DNA from: Reticulitermes speratus | Taxonomy: Eukaryota; Arthropoda; Insecta; Blattodea; Rhinotermitidae | Length of the DNA stretch: 64,000 nt | Direction: 5' to 3' | Assembly: GCA_021186555.1 (NCBI GenBank) | Contig: JAJKFL010000013.1 | Coordinates: 14,935,243 to 14,999,242, forward strand | Part shown: one piece after another, positions 38,301 to 51,600 of the stretch | Layout of the letters: each line of letters starts with the position of its first letter | Numbering within the stretch: the first letter of the stretch is position 1 | Made by a program: the position numbers and the translations under genes | Notes under the pieces: generated by a model | Seen by the model: the letters and a program-made list of their open reading frames with translations, nothing else | Told to the model about the DNA's origin: nothing | Database searches by the model: none

Positions 38301-41300
38301 TGACTACATGACGGCAGAACTATGACTGAAATCTCGCTTGTAGTGTATCTTGTCTACATGACGCCAGGACTGTGACTGAAATCTCGCTTGTAGTGTATCT
38401 TGACTACATGACTCTGTAACTATGACTGAAATCTCGCTAGTAGTATATCTTGATTACATGACTCCAGAACTATGAATGAATCTCGCTTGTGGAATATATT
38501 GACTACATGACCCCACATATTATTTTTTGGCAGCCCAGAACATGCCCTATTTTGTAGTTCGTGCGAAATTCATGTTCGATCATCAATTGTATTTGAAAAA
38601 TTCCCTGTTTTAATCTATATATCTTAAAAATCAACCATCTGCTTTTGAAATTCAGCCGTGAGAGCAGGGTTACAATTTACACAACACTCATCCCACCAAA
38701 TTTCTGTATGGGAATGAAACACGGACGCTTTCCCATAGTGCAGCACAAAAATGACCGGCTTCCTTGACAGAAAAATCCTTCGGAGAATATTTAGACCAAA
38801 ACACGTTAATGGCGTCTTGAGAATACAGTAAGCAGTGTCCCCGTGGCTCAAGATTTTAAAGTTACTGGATGACTTTATACTAAAATATTGACGAGTAGCA
38901 CTTTGAATTAAACCACACAATATTTTTTCACTTCATTCCTAGTAAGTTATTTATAATCACCCTCACGTCTTATTTGATAGTAAATAATCCTTCCACATGT
39001 TAAAGCTCATTAAATATCCTAGATCCATAGACAGAGACTAAAGTTGCTAAGGAGTTTTTATGAATCTGTTAAATTTATTGTGTGTGTGTCATGCTGGTTA
39101 CTGTATTTTGAGATGTGATGTCGTGTATATTTGCAAACAATTACCAAATTTTCGGACTTCCAACTTATATCTTCAGAATAAGGTCGGAAATAAAATTGTA
39201 GTCAGTAGGTTTATTCGAACTGAGGGTCAGTAAACAGCAGACGACAATGAGCCGTATTCCAGAAAAGAGTAATTTTCACAGTGACTGTTTTCAGATCCTC
39301 AAGTTCCACGTGTCGCATGTTACTGTGGGAAAGTATTACGTGCTTTTCTCTGTTTCCAGTTCCAGTAATTTCCTTTTGGGTCTTATCTAAGGAGTGGCCA
39401 ATGTATAAGCTTTTTACACACAAGGTCAATTTCCGAAACAATGTAGGTTTTCTATCTGCACAGAAATACAAACGTTTTCAAGACTGTGAATGATAAATAA
39501 AAATCGTGAGAAAGATGAATTTGTTAGGTTTCAGAACTCCTTTAAGAATGGCTCTTTCATCATGTTTTCTGTCATACACTTTATAAACAATTTGCCTCCT
39601 CTCTTTTCCACCACATCACAGAAATTGAAGCTCGGAATATTTTTCCTTCTTTAGCTTTACATGATCAAACATAAATCTAAATATTTGAGCTCTTGACAAC
39701 TACACAGATGATCAAGGTGTTTCTTATTGCTGTCAAAATCTCCTTACGTTTATTGCCTACGTCATAAACGCGCACCATCAGAGAGTACCTGAGCTAATAT
39801 AAAAAATTTGTAGTGATATTTAAAAATGTGTTTAAAATAAAATGTAAAAGGTAGTTTTCCTATCCTCAGTAAGGCACTATGGGAGTACAATTATAGCTCC
39901 ACTCACCGTTAATCTCCTCACTAGATGGAGGTGAGTGGTTAATTTTACGCCCCAGCCACTTTACACCCCGGGAAAGACACCGGTACTCAGTGAATAAGAG
40001 GTTAGGTGGGCGTCAGAGCCGCCTAGACATTTAGAAGAAGAAAAAAATATATTGCCCTTGCTGGCTTTTAAAATATATGACTATTATTCTAAAAGAAAAT
40101 AAGATTCGCAATATATATAATAATCCTGTGCCGATTAATTCAGTGCAGAGTGAGGTGAGAATGATATTACACATTTAAGTGACGACGGTGTGGCTGAAAA
40201 TAAAGGGATTTAGCCATTTCACATCCGCCAATGTAAGAGTTTGTGCACTTCTTGTCGCTTAACATTTGACACTTGGAACTCGCACTGCAAAAAGAGAACA
40301 TTTATTCTGGTTACGTTATCAGTTCTTTGTCCGTTTTATAAAGAAGAAATACCCTTCTGGACTTGCCATAATATTTTTTGTGTCAGCGTACTCGCCTATT
40401 TCCGTCAACATTTGAAGTAGTGAACTAATTTCATGAAATTTGTTAAGGAGAAACTTCTTTCGGCACCTGAAGCAACACTTGAGAGGTCTCCGATTGCACA
40501 ATAATAAGTAGGAGAGGCTTTCGTGGTTGTTTGCAAATTCAAGAGTCCGATTTTTGCCGTAGTATAATTTTTAATTTATGCCAAGTTAAGAGAAATGCAT
40601 TTCGACATTTGGTGGTTGTTTTAAAAAATAATTATGATTTATTGAAATTAACTGGCTACATTTAACGTTGTAATGACTTGTCCCTTAATTCTTCTATAGT
40701 AATTTCCTTGCAAAAATAGAATCTTACATATATCAAGTACTTACGGAATTTATTATTCTATTCACTTAATCCTCAATATCAGTTTCGTTTGTTATAATTA
40801 AGGGGCAGATACATGAAATCTACATACGCGGATATAGAACATCTTCCTCCGGGGTAAGAATCTGTGGGTGTCCACTTACTCAACGAAAACTGGTTTCAGG
40901 TAATTCCAGTTTTTATGAGCATAATAAAGAAATCTTCGATCTACGAGTAGGGTTGTGTCTTTGCAAAAAATTCTCTATCGTAAAATCACTTTTTGCTTAA
41001 TAGCCTATTGTTCTCCTCTCTACCCTCACACCTCTTGACCTCCAAATTTGATTTAGCACTATGATTATTCGAACTAAATATTTGTAGTACTTTTAGTAAG
41101 TTATATTTCACATGCCTACTCACATTCTTCCTCTTTCCCATCCCTCTAATTCTAGTCAATTTTAACTAATAAGGGAATCGTTAAGCTATTTTCTCAATTT
41201 ATTTGTTATGTAATATCCCTGAAGTTTAATGTATGATTTCCGTTTTATATGCTTATTTTGCCTATTTTATTTCTCATGACTCTACAGCCCTATTGGAACT

Positions 41301-42609
41301 AGTCCTCTTCTGTGAGGTTCCTCAATCACACTCAGCCACATTACACTCGGTAGGACTCTCTGGAAGAGTGAGAGGCCCGTCGCAGAGGCCTCTTCCTGAC
41401 AACACACAACACTCACAAGAGACAGACATCCATACACCCGGCGGGATTCGAACCAGCAATCACAGCAAGCGAGCGGCCGTAGACCCACGCCTTGAGGCCG
41501 CACAATTTGCCTATAATATTACTATTTTCTCCATTATGCTGATTATTCAAAATGCTCAGCTCATTGAATGGAAACTTGATCATAAACCTTTATATCTAAC
41601 TCCGTGGAATAGAGTACACTTTGAGAAGCTAATAATTGTACAGATATTAACACATCCGTCTATGGAAATGGAAGTTATTATGGTTTCTACAAGAGCTCAC
41701 ACTATTCCCTAACCTGAGCCCGTTGAAACCAGGCCACAACCTTGCTTCCTATTTTTTATGATCTATTTTAATAATATTTTCTCTTATAAGTCTAGGTCTT
41801 TCGAATAGAACGTTTCTTTCACATATACGTATCAAAATTTTGCATGTACTTCTGTTACCTGTATACCTACTGTATGACCATCCGTCTTTTTCTCCTCGAT
41901 TTGGCAATTCTACCAATATTTAGCGAGGACTACAAATGTTGAACTCTTTCATTATCAAATTTCTACAACTCCATTTTGCTTTCTGCCTCTCAGGTCTTAA
42001 TATTTTCTTCAGATTCCTGTTCTGTGACAACTTTAATTTACATGTATATTGTTTTCTTAATTTTCTGACTCTAAATAGAGCAAATGTTAGGTAGATGTTT
42101 ACCTTTCCTATCGAATTTGACCATGTCACTCCGTGATTGTAACATAAGAGCTTTGTTTGTGAAAACATGGTGCACCACTTTAAGGTAATGTTAATAGCAT
42201 GATAGGAAAGGTTTAGCAAATTAACTTCGCCATTCGACAGTTTAAATCTTGCCGACTAGACTGATTATGGTTTACTCGTTTAACATCAGCGAATTGGTAT
42301 GTGGAAGAAGAAGAATATAAATAGAAGACGCTTGGAAAGGGGCATTGCCCTTCTCACTGTCGCAGTAGAGATATTGCCCCTTCTTATCAGGGAAAAATAA
42401 ACAATTTTCAGCCGGTCATTTATCATTTCCTACAGAACGTTTTGCATAGCGAATGCTAAAGTTCTCCTTCATGTTTCAAGAAGGGAAGTTCATGCTAGAG
42501 TAACACAGACGCAATACAAGTAATTCAAAGTAACAAAACACCCGCCTCTCCCATACGGAAGATAAATTGTCCATTTCTGTGAATTTTACCCTAACATGCT
42601 TTTTATAAG

Positions 42610-42650
<41 letters not shown>

Positions 42651-45600
42651 GAAGTCATGCTTACCATCATCATCATCACCAAGGAATTTGGAATGTGATG
42701 GAGTATGTCTCCGAATCTTCAAAATTAATTATATTTAGATGAAGAGGATTATAAGTCCACATTGAACCTGCAGGAGCAAATATTATAAATTTGTTGATAA
42801 CTAACTGCAGATAACACACTAAATTTGATGAGATTTTTGTGTCGGGGTCTGACATTTATAGTAGTGATTAGGCCTATGATAAGCACTTAAGGTTGCCGAG
42901 ATTTAACGGGTTCTGAAGGAACTGAACATTTAGATTTGGACAAATCTAATATTACCGGTAATCATGTCACTGCCTCAATATAACTCTCAGAATAAATAAT
43001 TTGTTTTTTCCGTACATTTTTCCGTCAAGCAGTGGCACGTTCTTCAACCCAGACTTTTGTCAGTAGGCCTACTGCAGGCTTTATTATTTCATATTTAACC
43101 TCATGATTTTTGAAACGTAATTTTTTATGTATTCAAACCATTGCACAAGCAGGAGCGAATATACTAAATCCCGGAGAATATATGAGTAAACTCGGCGTTT
43201 GTGAAGAAGTAGAACAAACTGGAAACGAATATATTCGGGTTTTGCCAAGCGAACACGCCAAATAAACACATCAAAATATTGTGAATGAACAGCATGTTGT
43301 TAGTTTTAATGTTCTGAAAAAAATACGTTCATAAATATTGTAATACTTTAATAGTCTGTTTCTATACAGGGAGCCAAGTAGCCATATTGATTAAAATCAG
43401 TTTCTTTTACAGCCTGCATTCGGCATCCGTGACAAGGGATTTGGGAGTATAAACACAGTTGTGCCTAATAGTATCATGACATTTTAACGACTATCACAGA
43501 AATTGACTTATTACCATAATGAAAATGTGGAATGTTACCCCACTTCTTACTTGGATGGATTGTTACAAATATAGTGCGTTCCCATTTTATGCGAGGGATT
43601 CGTTCCTGAAGACTTCGAATAGTTAAAAACTTGCATAATTTAAGACTAATTCTCCCATCGGAATAAGTTTAAAGTGGGGCGATGCCTTCTCGGAGTGTAT
43701 AAATCTACAACCATTGTAGATTTTAAACATAATTTTTAAGCAAAACATAAATAAATAAGCAAAGAAAAAATAAAAGTTATTTTGGTGGGTATTCTATTTA
43801 TTAATACTGTGAAATGTCTGAAATTACTGCAAATTTTCATTATATTCCGACGAAACTGAAGGAAGAGGAGATGTAACAGGCGCCAAATAAGACACACTAT
43901 TTCCCCACATCTTGTTGCAGGTTGGTCTCATTCCATTGAAAGTATTTGATGAAGGAGTAATCTAATACACCTTGAGTTTTCTACTTTTTTCTCTGAGGAT
44001 TCTTGTTATGCAGACACGACAGGCGTACAGTCATCTGCTGCCCCACCAAGGCACTGCGAAACATGTTTGTATCGTCTGCTTCAAAAATTGTAACAGCTGC
44101 TGAAATGTGGCCAAGTGCCGGTACCAGTTGCTTTACTGTTTATGAGCTGGCGGCTCACGCTGATTAGTGGCTTTCTCTTCACCTTGTAAGCACCTTTTTT
44201 TCATATTTCTAGCAAATGTTCATTTGTTGATGCTTGGAACATGCAACTGATGAAGATTATAAGTTCCCCTCCATCCACTTCGCCCAGACCTGCCTTCCGC
44301 TCCACCTGCTGAGATTCCTTTCTCTCATGTTTTCTTCAATGTTAAGGGCTCTTAAATCTTAGTAGAAATGGTGGCAATTTTTCTAACATTCTCCATCTAT
44401 GCATTGCTTAGGGTCTTATTGCCACAAAATCTTAATGACGTTATGGCATCTTTAACGTATATACTTTTCCAAAGCTGCTTGCCTGTTTTTCTGCCATCGT
44501 TCATCACCTTGAGGGGTGCACCTAATATTTACCACAAATAGGAAGATTTAAAGCTTGTAGTTGCACCTTGGTCAATGGGTCTAAGTTGAGGTTGCATTTG
44601 GAGGTATAAAAAAGATGCTGATCTTATCCGGGAATTTTAATCTTTTCACTTCGCAGTATTTCAGATATTGCTCACAAAAGGAAACTTTATTCATAATTTT
44701 ATATCGCACTATTATAAATTCGCTTATGTGAAATTTGCATTAAATGTCACCGCATTGTATAAACAGCAACCGAAATTACGTCGGAGTTTGCAGTGTGAGT
44801 GCTGGGGTTTCTACTATAAACAAGAGAGCTCCTTTATGAAAAATTTAACTGCATGTACTCACAGTAATAAAAATTGCTTAGGCATGCAAAAGGGCATGTT
44901 TGGCAGAAGGCGTGGTGAAAAATGGTCCATAAGTAATGAAGTACGAACTTTGATAAAAAATTATGATCAGATAAATAATCAATCTTCTGTGTCAGTGTGA
45001 GTCTCCTTTCTACTTGATCTAATTGCCTTAAAATTTTCAAGATGTATCAAAATTCTTTAACGTCTTCATCAAATGAAATTATGAGATAAGATTTTGCGCT
45101 TTCATGCAGCCACTTTTAACAGAGTGAGCGGTATTCTGCTCTCTGAGCAATAATACAATACTGTTTGAAGGGCTTGGAAATGTGCTGTCAGAGGTTCGTA
45201 GGTATTTGGTGGAATGAGAATGTAACCACATCGATGAAACCACAATATAGTTTGATATTTGAATAGAAGTAGGACAGGTTAGTTGAAATACCCGTGGGGC
45301 ATTTTACTCTTTTTCTCAGTAGGGCGACTTTACCCAAACGAGGAGGAAATAAGTTCCGATCCCGTGACCACGGCGTGACTGGCGAGACTTTGTAACGGCA
45401 TGAGAAGGTTAGAAACGTCCATATTTCTTTAACGTTCACAAACGATTGGAATTTAACTAATCACATAAACTTCCCAATTAGTACATGAAAACACAGTCAA
45501 ACAAAACTGTTTTTATTATAAAAACAATATTTTTACAATAGCTTACTACGTTCTTCGACCTAGAAGGTCATCATCAGGCGAAGTTCTTATTTCTTTCATT

Positions 45601-48600
45601 TCTGAGAGAAATATAATATGTTGTGAAATTTGTCGTGTATATTGGATGAAGATCAACTTAATACGATATTAAAGAAAACGCAACAAATAAAACAAACTGC
45701 ACTTAACCTATTCTACGTCAGAAACACCTCGATAAGGACGTCAATAAAATGAAACAAAAATAAATATATTACATAAGTCAACGTCCACATTCCTGAGTTT
45801 TAAGAAAACAAAAAATCATGTAGTAGAGACTAAAAACTGATTGTAGGGAGAATTTATTAATTCAGTTAATTAATCAATTTAATCAGTTAATCAATTAATT
45901 AATTAATTTTAAAAGTTTTAAAACTGGAGGGTCTTTCAACAGAAATTGATTTTAAAAGTAGCGCAACTATTTGAGTAAAAGTTACTTAAGAGTGTATATA
46001 ATTTGAAGCCATGTTTTTTATTTGTTTTGCAATTTACTAATCACAACAAGGTTTTGCGGAAAATACATCTCTCATTCCAAATAAACACTGCTTCCTTTTA
46101 TATTTTATATCACTTCGGCTGATAATGACTTTCTGGGTCGAAACATGTAGCAAGCTATTGTAAAAACATTGTTTTTGTAATAATCTGTTTCTATTCGACT
46201 GCATTTTCTTGCAATAACTGAATTATTATAACAAAACGCGTTGTCGTGTCTGAAAATCACACAATCCTTTGCTTACATTTGGTTATGGTGTCTATCCATC
46301 CTCCATCCAGAATCCACAAACCCGATACATGTTTCGGTGGTTAAACACGCAGTTAATTCCATACGACCAGCGTAATTAGTGGATTGGAATCTTAATAAAG
46401 AATTAATTCAAGGCTACAAAGCCTGTTTTCCTGTTGCCCAGACTCTAAGTCATAAAATCTTGAATTAACTAATTTCACTCTAGGCAATTTTTTTCCCCTA
46501 TGGCTCGACAGCCCCTTGAGGGCCTAGGCCTCGTCATTTTACGACGCTTCACGATCACACGTTTTTAGACACACCACAGTCGGTAGGACTCCTCTGTACG
46601 AGGGACCAGCTCGTCGCAGAGACCTCTACCTGACAAAACACAACACTCACAAGAGACAGACATCCATGCCCCCGGTGGGATTCGAAACCACGATCCTAGT
46701 AAGCAAGCGGCCGCAGACCCACGCCTTAGACCGCACGGCCACTGGGATAGGCACTCTAGGCAAAATATAATATATAATTTGTCAATAATATATGACGAAA
46801 ATCGAAATTTTACTTCTACAGTTTATCTTCGGTTACCGCTGTCAGGAAGATTAATAAATAGGCTTATATAAACCCTACAGAATTGATGTCATTTTAAATT
46901 TTACAAAATGTAAATACCCTAAACAATCCATATTTCTTAAATACATGTTCCCATACATATAATTTCCGGACTTTAAGTTAAGTATCTCCAATTATGCTCC
47001 CACTTAAATTTGAAACTTACTTCAGAATCTTTATAATTTCCCTTTGCCTTCATATAAAGTAGGTATTTTATTGAACGAACACAGAGAAAATGAAATTCAG
47101 CCTCCAAAGTTTGCAGACACTCTCCTCTCAAATCGAATATAACGCTAATCTTTAAGTAGTTTGTGAACTGAGAGATGGAGCGCAGGCGACATTAGAATTG
47201 TGCTCTAAATTTGTACCTTTCAATCATTAAAAAAGTACAAATAATTTGCTTGTATTCCCCATAAAATTGGGAATTTAATACTTAAGAAAAAGAAATGATA
47301 TTGATTAGTTACACTGCAAGTGTAAGTTAAAAGATGCAAGAGCGTTTCTACGTCTTAATTAACCTTCGATACACGTGGCTGAATTCTGGTGAAGCATATA
47401 CCGTGTAGCTTAATAGATAACAAGTTGTTTGCATTCAATTACGAACAGAATAACAGTTTTATAGCCATGTATAAAAATGGAGACGAGAGTATTAAGATTT
47501 TGTAATTCCGTGAACCCATTAAAAAATCTACACAGAGAAAATCGGTCATACGCACATTTCGGTGTGGCTTTATATAGAACAATTTCTTGTATGGATTAAG
47601 TCTCACCACCTTTTAAATACATGCAAGGCTTTGTGAACTGAAAGGAACTTTCATATTTGATGTAACACAGTGAGAAGAGCAAGTCGGACAAACATGTCAA
47701 TGTCTCACACTTCACAGATTCTTGGTATGTTATATCACTGAATTTCTTGAAATCGAAGAGCTTCATGTATACTTAGATAAGACACAGTGGTTATTCAGTG
47801 GAAGAGGGTAGTCCAATATCTTTGCAAACTTGGAAATCTTTGAAAAATATCTACATTTGGCGTTAACGTACGAGATATTTGGTCTTGTGTAGTCTGCGTG
47901 TACGACTTTATGAGAAATGTAGTATGTAAAGAAAAAATTGTCGAAGACTGCATGGTATAGTCTGCTACAGATCTGCTCAGACTTGTAGTTGGTACGGACA
48001 ACTTCGGTCAAATTTTGTCTACGTGCGGGCAACATGAAATTCAGCGTGAAGAACGAAGTGTATACGCACAATTATATAAAATTTTACCTGTGTATTTTTC
48101 TAAACAACATTTCCAATAAAAATAGGCTACTTATAAAATTATTAAAAAGTATACAAATGCAATTTATCACATAGGCTAGCACAATTTTACAAAATAAATT
48201 AGTAATGTAATTTATGTCTCTATAAATAAACACCTCACAATTTTTCAGAACTGTTTCGGCGTTCTCTTTCGGCTTTGACAGGAAAGGGGGTAAAAGACAT
48301 TTTCTCAATTCAAATCTCTCCTTGGGCAACATAATTGTGTGTCGCGGGACACGTTTTGCCCGCGAGCTACGTGTTGAAGGGACCTACGAGTACTATTCTA
48401 CACTTAGATACCAAGGTATCAAAATTATTTCTTCCCACATTTTATCATAATCACTGTAGATATTTTCTCTTCCCAGTGTGCTTGTCTCATGCTTTATCCA
48501 CAATTATATTGCTACAATTACCCTAACATTACTAGGCACATACCACAAATTATGAAGCTTCTTGTTAATTAACTTGACTCGAGTCTCGATGCTTAGATTT

Positions 48601-51600
48601 ATGTCCAAGTTTTCCCAGCATTCTGTTCTCAACAGCCCTGTATTTGTGTTTTTCCTTCGGAGTTAAGAAACAAGTTTCACAACCACAAAACTTGAAAAGT
48701 AAAAATTTTGCCTTTAACTTCTTGAGAGAATGCCGCCTTTAAGAACAAGAAAATGAAATAATAATAATAAGCTTGATATATAACATAATATGTACATAAC
48801 ATTTATATCACTTTGAGACGTCATGTTTAATTGCGTATCGGAGTTATTCTTCTTCTTAATTAGCGACCTTCTCGGTGTATAGACTACATAGTGTCGATAG
48901 AGTATTGGTGAAATGACAATTGACAGGGAAAGACCGAAGTATTCAGAGAAGAAATTCTCCTGTTTCCAATTTTCCCACGGCTCGTGGTTACCAGTAAAAT
49001 ATTGTTACTTGCATAACTCCCATTCAGGATGTTCGTCTGTGGCCTTCCTTGTGTTGCAGAAATTACCTTCCCGGCGGTATTGAATTTGACATTCTCATTG
49101 TTAGATGTTTTCAGCCTTACCACTCTCTTGCGATTAACCAGTACCCGTAGGATCAATAACATCAGCCTGATGCGTTTCTCCGCACTGTTTCCGAGGGGGT
49201 TAGCACGCCGCATACGAGCTGAATTCGACACAGGTGTCACTAACCATTCTAAGATTTTCCGTAGTCCCGCTGTATCGAAGCAATTCTCTTGCAGGCGTAA
49301 TCACCTATCTGGCGTGCGGCATGCTGTCTTTGGTGCTGGGGTGCCTAAGCTTCGTCTGGACGCCTCGCGATCTGCTCCTCACCGAGGTAGGACTAAGGTC
49401 TATACCTTTGATAGATGATGTGTCACCATGATGGTATGTGGCTCGAATGGATGTTTACGTGCTTCAGAGACTGAGGATGAGGAAGGGCTTTCCGGCTTTC
49501 GAGTGGTGGGCCGACCCGCCACAGCAGGTGTTAATTCGTCTACACCTCTTCAACATCACGAACCACGAACAATTCTTGAACGGCTCCCACACGAAACTAC
49601 ATTTCCAGGAGGTCGGGCCATACGTTTTCCGGTATGTACAATGTACAATTTACAATTGACGTGCCTTACAGTGGACGCAGGCTCTCAGTCAGCAGTGTAT
49701 TGGCAGCAACTTTCTCATCCCTGCCGAGTGACTATATAGTTATTTGTATTAGGAAAGCTTTCCTGTATGTGACTGTCTGCAGACTGGCACAGATACACCG
49801 TCAGCGCCGGTGAGAGATGTGTTTCTGTAAATGGATTTCTGGAGACTGCAGGTTTTCAGTGCTGTAAGTGGTTAGAGTGGTTCGCAAGAATTTTCTGGGT
49901 ATGACGTCTTAGTTGCTGTCAGAAATACTAAGTGTTTTGTGTTCAAAGAGGGGCTTTTCCATATACGATATGTGCAGCATATCAGCACTGCTGAGTTCCT
50001 TTATGTTCCACAAACATGCGGTTCCGGGTGTGATATTCTGGAGGCTGTGAATACTGTTGTGTTATTGTTATTTTGTTGTTGTTATTGTTGTTGTTTTGTG
50101 TTTCACAGAGACGCGCCTGCGTGCACAATATACTATTGTTACTACTGAGAGAATGTTGTGTTTCAAAGAGGGGCTTTTCCATATACGATATGTGCAGCAT
50201 ATCAGCACTGCTGAGTTCCTTTATGTTCCACAAACATGCGGTTCCGGGTGTGATATTCTGGAGGCTGTGAATACTGTTGTGTTATTGTTATTTTGTTGTT
50301 GTTATTTTTTGTTTTTTGTTGTTGTTATTGTTGTTGTTTTGTTGTTGTTTTGTGTTTCACAGAGACGCGCCTGCGTGCACAATATACTATTATTACTACT
50401 GAGAGAATGTTGTGTTTCATAGAAAAGCATTTCCGTATTTGGCCTTTTGTAGGCAGTCTCTACTGCTGGATGATTTTTATGTTTCATAAATAAATATTTC
50501 CTTAAGTGACTCCTACAGATTATAAGAATTACCGGATCATTTTGCTTCACAGAATTTCTCAAATAAGAATTTCTGGATTCTGTCATTACTGCTAAGAACT
50601 GTAGTGTCAAACACAGAAGCATTTCCGTATATTACATTCTGGAAGCTGTTAGGACTGCTGAGTGCTTTTTATGTCTCACAATGAGCCGCCTCTGCATTTG
50701 ATATAGTGCAAACACGGCGCTGCAGATGAGGTTTTGTCTTTTACAGAAATGTAGCCTTGTAGAGCAGACCCCGCTGTTTGGCATTTGGAAACATTCCACG
50801 CTGATGAGCTGTGTTCCTTAGAGAAGTGCTTTGTTAAAGGATATCCTCGAGCTGTGAATGCTGGTCAGCCGTCGTGTTACACAGAGCGACATCTGTGCGT
50901 GACATCCTGGACACTCAGAAAGTGCTCAAAACTTGTTCTGTTTCTCAAATACGATTTTCCGAATTCCTGGCGGCTTTCAGTGTTGTCGAGTGTTTCTCAG
51001 GGACAGATTTCCATATATGATATTTTGGAGGCCTCCTCCCTGATGAATGTCATGTTATTTTACAGAGAGAAATTATTGCACTCGAAATTCGCATGGCATG
51101 ATAACGGCACACTGACATATACATCACAGCGCAACCCAGTTTTCGAGGAAGAACTGAACACATTGAGCCTCAACGACACTCTGATTGTGCCCAACCTTGC
51201 TGTTATGGTAAATAATTTTGGCACCCGAAATAGAAGTTCGGTCTCAGAATTAAGGTTATTTATAGGTGGACAATTTTTACTTTAATATATAAATATTGTT
51301 TAAACAATCTCTCCTATTACCTACCACATTAAAAATTTAATATTTTGTGCCACTGTTTTTATTCACCTTTTTCTTCTCATTCTTGGCATTCCGAACACGC
51401 GTCTTCTGATTTATTACATAACATGTTACTTAAATACTTGTTTAAAATTGTGTAGCTGGATCCATATTTAAGGGTGAAGGAGCCGAGACACTCTTTCGGG
51501 AAAGAAGCAGCTTAGAATATGTTGACGTTTGCTAAAAACTGTGAAGAAGAAGAAGTAGAAGAAGAAGAGGAATTTGAATAGACAATGGAAGTAAATTGCC

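Larger units (their letters stand above)
49632..51065. other. Intron 3, mostly a degenerate tandem array
   Basis: See the separate repeat entries. Nearly the whole intron from about 49810 to the acceptor consists of diverged ~65-bp units. Confidence 0.8.

Noticed and set aside
41233-41712. 159-codon ORF as a gene
   Set aside because: Its middle is the antisense tRNA-Leu-like SINE copy, so the frame is fortuitous.
43575-43690. End of a Tigger/pogo-like element
   Set aside because: There is a suggestive TTTTATGCGAGGGATTCG block, but no matching opposite end, target duplication or transposase frame was found.
46322-46345. Additional hammerhead-like site
   Set aside because: Only the ACATGTTTCGG half is present. 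The CTGATGA half and a paired stem are missing.
48884-49240. 118-codon minus-strand ORF as a gene or element protein
   Set aside because: It resembles, vaguely and from memory, translated insect repeats. No domain or element ends were found.
49234-49431. Translation start at 49234 for the receptor
   Set aside because: That codon is GTG, not ATG. A strong acceptor at 49294 lies between it and the membrane helix, so an upstream exon is favoured.
50785-51285. Single long ORF including exon 4 as one exon
   Set aside because: Only the part from 51066 matches the CD36 family. The upstream part is the degenerate intronic array, and EVGPYVFR in exon 3 joins directly to EKLL in exon 4.
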